A stretch of DNA of 64,000 nucleotides from Arenicola marina (lineage: Eukaryota > Annelida > Polychaeta > Arenicolidae), in the NCBI GenBank assembly GCA_964019135.1, contig OZ025248.1, positions 32,295,670 to 32,359,669 of the forward strand, written 5' to 3'. Shown in pieces: positions 1-12,200 of this stretch. How positions within the stretch are numbered: the first letter of the stretch is position 1; each line of letters begins with the position of its first letter. The position numbers and the translations under genes are program-made. The notes below the pieces were generated by a model. It was not told the DNA's origin and made no database searches. It worked only from the letters and a program-made list of their open reading frames with translations.

Positions 1-22
1 ACGGCCCGTTGGGAGTCCGTAC

Positions 23-211
23 CTTCGGTATGAAGACGATCCAGGCGGTCAGAGTTGTCCCCGCGATGATGAAGGCCGAAGTAAAGCCGTAAGTCGCATC
101 CACGTTGTTCTCTATCACGTAACCAATGGCAACGCCAAGAACGCTAAACAGCATGATGTTGTAGATACAGGTGCTGATTAACTTGGAGTCGTTCAGCGCC
201 TCCACTTTTAT
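23..211 (-). CDS. GABA-B gene 1, exon 14 (TM6-TM7)
   Basis: 63 codons, IKVEALNDSKLISTCIYN to VFIPK. ALNDSK is a signature of the GABBR2 third intracellular loop. TM6 and TM7 follow, the latter closing with the conserved F-x-P-K. It differs from the paralogous exon (60629-60817) at five bases, none changing the protein. Donor GTACGG at 22; the tail exon lies outside the window. Confidence 0.95.
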
Positions 212-3200
212 CTGAAGCGACATGGATTCAAGGAACAGATTTCAGCAAAGGAAGTTTATATGTTAGTACCATAGGATTGTATCGTTAAGGTACGATTAAT
301 TATTACCTCCCACTTACCCCCGGGCCAGAGTCCACTTACCTTTTATATATCATACATCAGTTCCCACTTACCATCTTGATATCATAGATCAGACCCCACC
401 CCACTTACCACCGGACCAGAGCCCTCTTACCATCTTGATATCATAGACCAGTCCCCACCGCCACTTACCACCTGGCCAGACCCCGCTTACCTTCTTGGTT
501 TCCCAGGCCAGGAAGGCCCCAAATGCTAAGACCAGTCCCTGGACCACATACAGCGCCCCCGTAAAGTACAACTGGTAGCGAGACTCGCACACGTCAATCT
601 GAGGCACGATCTCCACGTAGTCGTCGTCCTTAGAAATCTGAAACACACATAATGTACATACATAACATTCGACCACTTGTTCTCCAAACGTAGACACAAG
701 ATCATCCCTCACACATTACATAGTAGAGGTGGATTCTACTCCAAAACTATATGATACCGCAATGCTCTCACTTTATAAAACAAAACTTATATCTAACACT
801 GCCACACATAGTTGGTATCCAAAATTAAGATCCAGGAGAGAGAATTAGCGATAGGGCTATGACTGACAGAAATAATATCAGTCTGAGTTAAATAGTAACC
901 TTCCACTGACCCTGCTTGGTAAGTCCTTGGTGACGACCTTGAAGGGGTCGACCGCCATCCAGATCACCAGGATGAGCATATTGACACCCACAAGGACCAG
1001 GATGTAAACAAACAGACGACTATCCTTGATCACCTTAAAAGAAAGAAACATTTCATTGCGACACATTTTTCTAATTTTAGATAACACTGACGATAATGTT
1101 TCTAAACAAAAAAAATGTACTTATTCGGGAAGCCGAAATTATCATACATAATTTTCGATAATATGCATGCCAGCTTTTGGGTAAATTAATTCGAAAATGT
1201 ATTCAGTTTACATATTAAAAAGTAAATGTTAAAGCAATTCGGGTGGTGATGGACTATATATGACACATAGTTTGGTACCTGTATCAATTGTAACACACTC
1301 TGGCATCCGAACTCAAAGCTGTAGTAAGGTGAGGTAGACGCAGGCGTATTTATCTAACAGATCACACTATAACTTTTTGGAATTTATGTCCTAAAATTCC
1401 CTCGGGCCCTTTAGACTTCAATACACAGCCTTATAGTCATAAATATAGACAATAGCGTTTTGTAGCTTCATATTCCATAAATCAAAGGTTACGTCAGTTC
1501 GCTTCACTGACCGTCTTCTGGCCAGTCTTCATTGACGACGTCAGCACCACGTGGACTCTCCAGGTCTTAGAGAAGAGCCCTCCATAGGTCAGCGAGAAAC
1601 CAAGGATGAAGGTCACCAGACGAACCTTCAACGACAGTGGCATTCATTTCTTGATCATTTAATCAATATATGTAACATGTGTATTATTCTTTTCCGACAC
1701 GTTAAAAGTACATAGTCATATTCATGGTGATGTAGCTAGCGGACCATGGCAACCGAGGATTGTGGTTCACTGATGACGTCAGAACATAGACACGAGGAAA
1801 TTTGCTGCCATGGCAACCGAGGATGGTGGCTGACTGATGATGGAGGGAGATAGACACGGAGAGCTTAGCTGACCATGGCAACCGAGGATTGTGGCTGAGT
1901 GATGACGTCAGGACATAGACACGAGAAACTTTGCTGGCCATGGCAACCGAGGATTGTGGCTGACTGATGATGGTGATACAGAGACACGGAGAGATTAGCT
2001 GGCCATGGCAACCGAGGAGTGTGGCTGACTGATGATAGTGGGAGATAGACGTAAGCAGATGTAACTTACGACGCATATGGATTGTAGACTGAGTGGCGAG
2101 TTCTTGGTGTCCACAAAGAACACGGTGGTGTAGGCTAAGATACAGCCTGCCAAGATAGCGTTGTTGATCTTCGGAGCAGACATCTTTATCAAGCTGCGTT
2201 GCAAAGCAAAGAAAAATCAGGCGAATCAGCAATCATAGGTATGCTTGTCTAACGCGTATATGAAGTTGAGGGCACAATGTTTTACGTCATCGAAATAGTG
2301 TTCTCTGCAAAAGTGTGTGTGTACGTTGTTCCCTTGTTTAACCTATGTGTAAGCATCAAAACTGAACTAAATTATCTACTAATATTTTACGCAAGGCCTC
2401 TCACATGGAGTTATATTAAAATGTATTCATAATTTGGTGCTTTCTTCATTCAGGATGAACTTCGTGCCTTTATAGCCGTTATTATTTTAACATGTACGTT
2501 CTGGCAATTTTAGTTGGTTTTACTTCAATAATATTGCTATATATGTAAAAGAATTCGTATTCGTAATGAGTGGATCCACGCCCAAAACATGCGATTCATA
2601 AAGGTAGTCTACCGTTTATTCCTAAAGGCCACGTTGAAGACGAGAAAGCCGACGGCCGCCAATATACCGACAGCAGTCAGTGTAAATATGGCCGCCAAGA
2701 TGGCGGTGGACACGTACAGCCGCTCATACGTCACCACGCTTGAGTCACGTGGTACACGGCCCCCTGGTGGCGAGACAAGTACGCGTTAATCAGTCCAAAA
2801 GCATTTGTAAATGATACATATACGCACCAGAACATCATTATGTCTTTTGTCCATTTAGGGTCTTGACCTAACAGGCAGATCAATGCTTATGCTGGTGCAG
2901 CCAAGGCTGTATACCGTACCTGGCCATTTAAGTCCGCCGTTAACCCACAACACTCGGTCTGTATCAGGTCTGTAGTAGCCAACAACCACACGTTCCTTCC
3001 CTGAAACAACGCATGCGCTTGATCAAATACTATTGGAGTCAGTGTAAAAAAGACATTTTAACGACAAAAGGATGAAACCCAGAATCAAATACCATACTAC
3101 GAGAGCAAGAACTCACCCTGTTGTTGCTCTATAGCGACGAGAATGGAAGGGTTGCCCTCCTCATCAAACTTCATCTTGCCCTGGACCCCCATGAAGTCTG

Positions 3201-6200
3201 TCTCCTTCACACTCTCCGTGATCAAGTCGGCCATCTCCACGTCATCATACGTAAAGTCAGCCAACGTCTTAGTCGATCCTGTAATACAACGAAGCTAGCT
3301 CCTGTAGAAGTGTGTCTAGCTTTTAGTTTCGTATTGTAACATACTACATATATAGAGATTTAATATCCGACATACTTGCCACTCTGCTATGACGCAGGTG
3401 TATGATATCAAGTTATAATCGGAAGCCTCCCGTAATTTTATTCCATGGGTGTGTTAAAGGCACTGTGACAAGCCTGCATAGCCCTGCAGAAAAACGTCCC
3501 GGAAATTTTAAACTGAACCCTATTATATTTTTGAGATTCCCCTAAAAGGTATGCTGTCCAGCAGGATCATCTGACAAACTGTAGATACGCTAGGCCATCC
3601 TTAAATACAGTACTCTTTGTAAGTGCTAACAACCACTTCATGTCCCACCTTAGGGGGGAGTGGGGGGGGGGCAAGGCGTATTTGCGTTCCTGGTGATTGG
3701 GCATTACATTTAACCGTGAACTGGGATTGAGCAAAATTATTCTTCGTGAACTGGGAATGGGGTATTGGCCGACCGCCGTGATCAAGCATTTTCTTTAATC
3801 GTGAACTGGGAATTTAAATATTAAATAACCGTGAATCGGGAAATCGTCAAGTTAGTATCGTGTATCCGCCTTCCACTGCATGCGGAGGGTTATGCTTTTA
3901 ATTCATCGTGACCTGGGAATAAAAAAAATTATTCTTCGGGATTTGGGAACGCGACCCCCCCCCCCCCACCCCCCTCCCCTCCTTGCCCCCACCCAACCTT
4001 ATATAACCCACACACCCTCTGTCTGCTCCAGACGGTATCCTCTCATCGCGCCGGTACATGACTGTTACCAACTTACCCACTAGATGGGAGCACCATTCAT
4101 CCGCTAACTACGAAAAAGGCACACCAGATGGCGTTACTATATGCGTGCGGTGCCGATACATTCCCATGTACACGTTCACAATTCACAATACATCATTCGT
4201 TGGAACTAGTGCCAACCTCTGAGTTGCAGCTTCTCCATCGTTCTGTGCAGCGCCCTGGCCGCCACCCAGCCCGCGTCGAAGAACCCGGTGCTGTAGAACT
4301 CGTAGCCGTAAGCCGCCATGTTGGCGGTCCGCTTTCTGTACAGCCGATCGTACTCTTGGAAGGTCAGACCAGAATCGCTGGTGTAGTTGAAGGGGTTCAC
4401 GAAGCTCTGCCCCAAGTAGAGGGCGCCGTCTATGACTTGGAGAAGCTGCTCCTCGGAACAGGGCACCAGGCTAAACGGGTTCAGATACCATAGCGGTGGG
4501 TACCAGGTCGGTAGCAGCCAAACCACCATCGGCTGGAAGAGTTCTGCTCGGTACGCCTGCAGCGAAAGGTTTTCATTGGATTGAATCGGTGTTTAACTAC
4601 TGTACTAATGTATATCATGTACGTGCGTATGGCTTCCAATGGTAAACAGACTATGTGGCAATTGAGTCAGATACACACGTGAATTACATTAATCTTCCTG
4701 TGTCCCCTTAACGAGGTAACACGGTAATCACATCAGAATGAGATTGAGAACAAAGCTTCAAATAATCAAGAATAGCTTTTCATTGGTATCAGTATTTATC
4801 TTATAAAAACAGCACTGAATATAGAACACATCGCATGATGGACGAAAACAATGTATTTTTTTGCTTGCTGATTGTGTCGGTTGACTTCACCTGACACATT
4901 ACTTCCGGTCCAACTTGATCGTAGAAACCAGCTAATATAATGCGCGCATCTTTGTCCTGCAATCAGGAGAGTGAACAGTTGGTGACCTGCCAAACCAAGT
5001 TTAGCTCATATAATGCCCAAGGAGTAACATTTTGGATGATCGAACTTAACAGCTTTCTCTCTGAATTTTAAGAGAGGAAAATTACATCTCAAGCAACATA
5101 ACCCCATGGGATTTCATGCTGAGATTCGGCATAGCTTGAACTCCACAATCGTGAATACATGGAACCATCTCGAAAACTTATGCCTAGGCGGAATAGCATT
5201 TGAAACATTTAACAGCGTTTAAAGCTCGCATATTAGTTTGGTGACACCATCACACAGCGCTCATGTGCAATGCTCCGACATATAAACGGGCCTCAGTTTT
5301 GCTGCTTTAAATATTGCTTCTTTAGTGACTTTATATGAATAAAACCGTACCTTGTTATGAAAACATATTCTTATTTGTTTATGTTGCATAAGATAAACTT
5401 GAACTGAAAATAACAGTACTTTAATCTGATTATAAGTGTTGCCAACGCTCGCAATATGATGTACATAAAATAACATTGCAGTATTACTTTATACTTCTAC
5501 ATTATGGTATCATAACGATTATTGATAATCCCCTTGTCCCATTAATTAATTGGGCCTGAAAGAGGGAGTGGGGGTGGAGCATAGAGGTGAAGTATTGTTC
5601 ATCCCCTGCCTCTGGCAGTCGGGGTCTATCGGGATTCTACATTAACACAATATCGACAAAGGCCAGTCGGTTACCAGTACAGCCACTTCAAGGCCTCCAA
5701 CTTACCTTCAGTTTCTGTATCTGCGCACTTGGATCCGTCTGGAATATCTCAAAGGCAGTCAGCGTCTTGTTGCGGGAAGGCAGCGCCTCCATAAACTTAT
5801 CCGAAACCTAGGAAATCGGCATCGATTCAAAATTATTTATTCAGATTCCGTAGACGTTTGTACTAAAAATAAATAAATAGCACGTTTTTGAGATTGGTCG
5901 ACCAATCAAGCTCCACTAAATTGAGACAAATTCACGAAAACAATGTTCCATGATCATATACCAGGGCGGACTTCCCGAGCTATCGTTAAGGGGGATATTA
6001 CGTGTCTGGGAAGGTTACACTATCCATAATTCTGGCTCTAGTACTTGCATGTAGCCCTTTCAGCGTTAAAAAAACAGTCAGTCATCCGTAGATCCTTCCA
6101 TCGGTATTGCCCTTGGTAAAGCAGTAGTAAATGTTTAATATTATATATTATAATAGCTGTCCTCATCAATCTCAATAATTTACACATCCATTATTCCGTA

Positions 6201-9200
6201 CATTGGCGATTATGTTGCGCGTAAAAAAAATAACGTCTATAATGATCTAAGAGAAATCTATATATATTATAGAGGATGTGCACCCTCTTGACCTCCCATT
6301 GTGTGCCGCCATTTTGGACGCCAAGCGCGGCAAGCGCGTCATGGCCAACCACAGCGTTCGTGGCCTATTAAGCTCAGAGAATATGTGGCGTAGCTCTCAC
6401 ACAAATGGAAAAATAGGCCTACCGTTGTCTTTACCTCCCCAGAACCGTTATATCGCAGTTGGACCAACCTTTAGCATATTAGCTGAAGTAAATTTTATCG
6501 GGTGACGGGGAGAGAGCGGCACTTGCGCTTTGCTAAATAGGAATGGTTGAATTACGTAAATCTATACCTTGAATCATTCATTAGGCTACATCCGATGCGA
6601 TCAGATAATAAATTGAACGAAAATTGTTCTTTCCGGGAGGCTTATAAGCCCAATATATTACACTCAGACTAAAATTACGCAAAAACTGTCGCTTCGATGT
6701 TGCTGATATCTCAGCAGTGACCTTGGTAAAAATCTGTAGCTTATGAATAACTTTAAATGTCGGAGCTTCATATAATTACATTACATCCTATTTTGGCAAG
6801 TGAGACCGCAAGAGGATTTCCTTGGTAAATGGAGCAGTAATGCGCTACATATTAATTAGTTAGCAGAACATATCATTCAAAAAAGTAATCTATACTTCCG
6901 TCAACCACTTGAGCATCAGTTTAGCTTTCCAGCTTTGGCCGATTCAGGGAAATGAGATACAGATCATGTATTACCGTCGAGAAGATATTGAAAGTCTGGT
7001 GTAACACCGCTACTTTGGTCCAGTTAAGCATGTCCATTATATACAGGACCGGCGCCACTTTGAAGGAGTCTGGTATGACAGTTCTGAAGAAATTGGGGTA
7101 TCGTCCGCGGTCAGACAAGGCTGCAGATGCACAGGAAAATGACACCTGCAAAAAGATCGCAGAAAAATTGTCATTGACTTAATCATCTGTTAGATTCTAC
7201 TCGGCCTTGTACCCCCACCCTTGCGAATTCTACTTGGACTTGTGCCCATCATTGTTAGGTTTCCCTCGGATTTATACCCACCATTGCTAGATTTTCCTCG
7301 GATTTTTACCCAAAATTGTTAGTTTTTCCTCAGACGTATAACCACCATTGTTAGATTTCCCTCGGACTTATACCCACCATGGTTAGATTCCAGTGCAGCG
7401 TTCCCTCCGAGGCCGGTTGGCAGACGACGGAGCAGCCATCTCCGAGGACCATGAGCTTGACTGGGGGTCGGTACAGCAGCCGGTACAGCGCATTGATGCC
7501 GACACCCGTATCACACTATCAACATGGTAAGTTATACAGATCATTTTCGCCTGTCACTATAGAATCAATGATGATGCGTTTATGAGCCTAATCCATTCCC
7601 TAATCCACGTATTTACATGTATGCGATATGGCAAATTTACAAATAGAGTACCGGCGATTTGTGAAAAAAATATGATTTTCTTCATAAAAGTACGAAATTT
7701 GGCAAACAGTCTAATCACACTATTGGTAATATTTTCAGACATAATGGCGACCGATATAGAATTATATTACACAGATTGACATGTACATATCGTCTGACAT
7801 ACATCAGGGGGCCGATCTAGATGTAAAAATGTATAAGATAAGCGGCGGCATTTTTGTTATTTAATTAGTCATCCACTCACCCTTTGCATGCACAGGAATA
7901 TTTACATAATTGCAGTTTGATAAGGAAGTATTAAAGCTGTAAACCTCACACGGCCCTTCGCAAAAGATTATTTTATCGGGAGAAGAGCGAACGCTTCATT
8001 CATGGCACCGGATGTTTATTGTTACGGCACAGCCGTACGGCGTACGGCCAAATGCATCCAAAATCGGGGCCTTCACCGAACTAGGGCAATATACACCTTA
8101 TTAATTTATGTTATGACACAAACCGCTCGCTTTTGGGCCCATATCTGGACTAGTAAAAACAAAATACTCCGCGCAGCATTTAAAACGGAAATGGACTGTG
8201 ATGGCAATGGGAGCCACACCTTAGCGTCTGCTATTAAATGTATATTATCTACAATAAGGCTGGGGTACATAACTGGTTGGAAAAGGTAAGGGGAGATGGC
8301 AACACGCGCGTATCTACATGTCGTAGACCAATAAAGAATTAAATAGTGACTTGAACGGGTATCAGCAGATCTGAGCGCCTGTGCTCCCTCCCTTGTGCAT
8401 GAATATCTGATCAGTCTATTCGACCATAGACGTACTACATAAATTTCGTTTAAACCTAGATCTAGATTATATGTTTATCTGTCTAGCCCAGGGGCGGATC
8501 TAGGAATTTGCCAAGGGGGGGGTTTCTCTCTGAAAACTTGCGACCGGGCGGGGGGGGGGGGGGGGGGTACTCTCCTTTTGCCAAGGGAGGGGTTGCTCTC
8601 CGAAAAGTTGCGACCCGGGGGGAGGTGCTCTCTTTTTGCCAAGGGGGGGTGGTTGCTCTCTGAAAAACTGGCTACCGGGGGAAGGGGGGGTGTGCTCTCT
8701 GGCTAAAACTTGCGACCGGGGGAGGGGGGGGGCGGCGCTGCTCGGAAAAGCCGACTTTAACAGTGTATGTTCAGGTTCCCAAGGGGGGAACCCCCCCCCC
8801 CCCTGGATCCGCCACTGTAGCCTAACCCTAGCCTCGGGGCAAAAACGTACATTTTCTCTCAATGTGCCCATCTGAGAGTGAACATGTATCTCTATCATTA
8901 AGGAAAGAAAATGCTCCATATTTTTCTCGCCTATTTCCGTGATTCCGGCGCCCCGAGATCTCAAACAGCTGGCTCCTTCCCCAAAATAGGGGAGGAGGGG
9001 TGCCTTTTCAAATCTCCCGGATTGGCATCCAGGAATGCTTGGAGATTCGCGATTAGCTGTTAGCTGCTTTGGGGATCGTTATCCGTACAATTCCTGGTTC
9101 ATCGCGAGAATCCTCTCAATATTTAGGCCCTATACCGCAATACTTTATAGCCGGTATTCGCGTTATCACCTTTAAGGTGTTTTTTTCTCGTCTAGCTTTT

Positions 9201-12200
9201 GAGCAGTCCTCATCTTGGTGATATGGCTGTACAGTTCTCGCGGGTTCTATTTCCAGTTTAGGTCTTTTGGGAACCAACAAAAAAACACGTGCTCTTAGAA
9301 CGAGTGCGAATCACGCTGGTGCCTTGCTGCAGCTGCGTGACGCGCACTCAAACGTTGTTGTCAACGTTTGAGTGTTGGGAACCGGCCGGCTGCGCGGTTT
9401 GTGCGTGAAGAATCGAGTAGGTGTGAAACTATTTTGTTTTGCTTTGGTCCAGTCATTGTTAACTATAAAATCATAATATAATTAAAGATCAGACTTGTAT
9501 CTCTCCATAATGCATGTGGTCCGTTCGATGAGACGGGTGAAAGCGTTGTATTTTGAGGCAATTGAACGATGTTTACATTTCTGCGACAAACGGAACACCA
9601 TTTTCCTCGCCTCGTCAATCCATGTAAGGAGCGTTGTTACGTAACCATAGATACCGCGCGCAGACATGCGAGTCATGATGATTATTACGTGATACGACAA
9701 CGAAAACCCCGCGCAGCACATTCGCCTTATTCACATTTTGGGCATTCCCACGCGAGAACGGGGCTATACCTGCCAGTTGGCGCGCGAACGGCTAGTGCAG
9801 CCGAACGTGTAGGCCTGTGCCACACGGAACGGGTGACCCCCTCCAGCTGGGGGGTATCCCCGACCAGCAGTGGGATGCTATCACTTCAACAGAGCTTATC
9901 TGCTTAGTGGAAGATAGCTAAGGTCCATATGTTGATTTGTCCATTGGAAAGTTAAAGCAAACGTTACATTAAATCAAACGTTAAAGCGGCTGTCCAACCT
10001 AATTTAATCGCGATCTGCACCGAAAGTTTACATCTTAAAGTTAAATTGGCGAGTGTTAACGCTTCATTTCGGCCGACTGGCAAGGAGAAAACAATTAAGG
10101 CAACCCGCCCCCAGCAATCTCGAGCAAAGCACCATTTTCCCGGGAGCAGTGAAGCGTATTGTGACTATTCATGTGGCACCGCCTTATGTTATCACTCGCG
10201 GAGAGAGAGATCAGGGCCGCGATTTACAGATGAACAGCGGCAGTCCCAAGCCGCGCAGTAGAACATGATCTTAGTGTTTTATGGAAATTTACCACTCAAA
10301 CAAATTGATATACGTCTTGCGACGATTGACTCCGCAACAATGCCATGATTTGAGTTAGAATCGCAGCTTATTATATTAGCGATGATCACGGGCTCTTGTT
10401 TTTCTCACACAATAGGCGCAATTTCCGGATTGAATAAATTTGAGTATCGCCTCCTGATTGGTCAAGCGCGGACACACCTCCTTAATGGCTGCCGCCTGGG
10501 TAGGGGGCCAAATCGTGCCCGGCGGTCACTTCTAAATTTTATTGTGAGCTATAGATAGGACAAAAAATTCTGTAATTTGGAGCATAGATAATTGGGCATT
10601 ATATGAATCGGTAAAGCAGCGTTAGAGGCCAGGCTGGCGGTTCCCTTTAATGGCGTTTTTATTACAAACTTTGCAGGGAATGGTTGCTGGAGGTACAATA
10701 TGACGCACTGAAACGCATTACGTAACATCAAGGATAGTGTATAATAAGATACCCAACTGTGAACTTTCCCTATGGGCCAATTGTGACAAAACAAACCGAG
10801 GCGCCACCTAGGAAATACCGTGTTAGAATGTAAACAAAAGCACGTGGTTGAATGGTAGCGCCGTATCCTGAACGGTATCGTATCAACAGAAACGTTTGTG
10901 TAAATTTAACAATAGCTTCAAGATCCTCGTAGGGTGTGAATTTTGTAGAAGGTTTGTCTGGCGGGGTTACCGAGCTGCACCGGGGGTCTTGGGTGGGGGA
11001 CGGGTGCCAGGGGTGGGGGAGGGGGGGGGAGATAAGATATCGTTCTGATTGTGATTTTCGCAACCGGATTTCATGGGGCGGGAAAGCCGGGATCGGTAAA
11101 ATCTGGTAGGCAGAAATTTGGGTGCAGAGGCCGTCGTGCATCTTCATCACCTCCTCCCTGTGAGGGTTGGTGGCGGTGGGGTGGTGGGTGAACGGCGAAG
11201 GGGGGCCGGTGGCTTTGCTATTCTTTCTGAGTTATGTACTAGTACCCGCGGCGGTCCTGCAATGTATTGTACTCTTGTGGTAAAAGAACCAAATTTGGTA
11301 CACTTGTAGAGTTTGAGGTACGGAAAAATTGGACTATGGTCAGATATTTCAAAATGGCCGCCATTTTCAAGATGGCTGCCAAGATAACCAAAGAAAGTCT
11401 ATAAAATAATAGTTCCAAGATATTATTGTACAGAATTTGTACTTTTGCAGTTTTGCCTGGTGAACAACGCAAAATAAGAATTCATTGGAATGAGACAAAA
11501 TTGCCGCCATTTTTCAAGATGGCTGCCAATATATATATATTTTTTTAAATAGCAAAAAGTCCAAGAAATTAATTTTTTAGCACACTTTTGAAGTTTGACC
11601 AGCTGAACAACGTAAAACAAGAATGTGTTGGAGTAATTCAAAATTGCCTATATTTTTCAAAAAGAATCAAATCTTTCGAACAAAATCAGACAATTGCAAA
11701 TAACTTGATGTTTTCAAGTTATAACAGGAGAATATTGTAAAATTGAATACTGTAATAACTGTAACAAAGTAAGAAATAAACAAGTGGTTTGCTCTAGGTA
11801 TTCACATTTAATTGATCACATAAACATTCAAACACGGATGTACAGTCTCAGTACATTGAAGTCTCAGGTCATGTACACTACATATTGCCTTGTACATATC
11901 ATCTCATTGTTAAATGCGCTTTAGTCTAAACTATTTATTCTTGCATGATAAGGAATAGTTCTAATTAAGCTGATGGAACATAACTGTGTGGGAACATTTC
12001 AGCAATTGAAAGAACTATATGTCAATGATGACGTCACATTTTGTCAGGTGATAAAAATTGTTATATGCACATATAGTGTAATTAACAAAGATAGCCAGCA
12101 CAATACAGTATCAAGTTATGACAATAAACAGCAATTTATCCATATATCTATATTTATATATATTTATGTTATATTATTTATATTATCCATTGTAAATATG

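Noticed and set aside
6950..6974. Extension of GABA-B exon 3 through the next open codons (VIHDLYLISLNR)
   Set aside because: The GTAATA donor at 6974 gives a phase-0 join to exon 4 that restores family-like sequence. Extension would run to a stop without a good donor.
8500..8964. 154-codon minus-strand proline-rich frame
   Set aside because: Generated by the G-rich internal repeats of a MITE.
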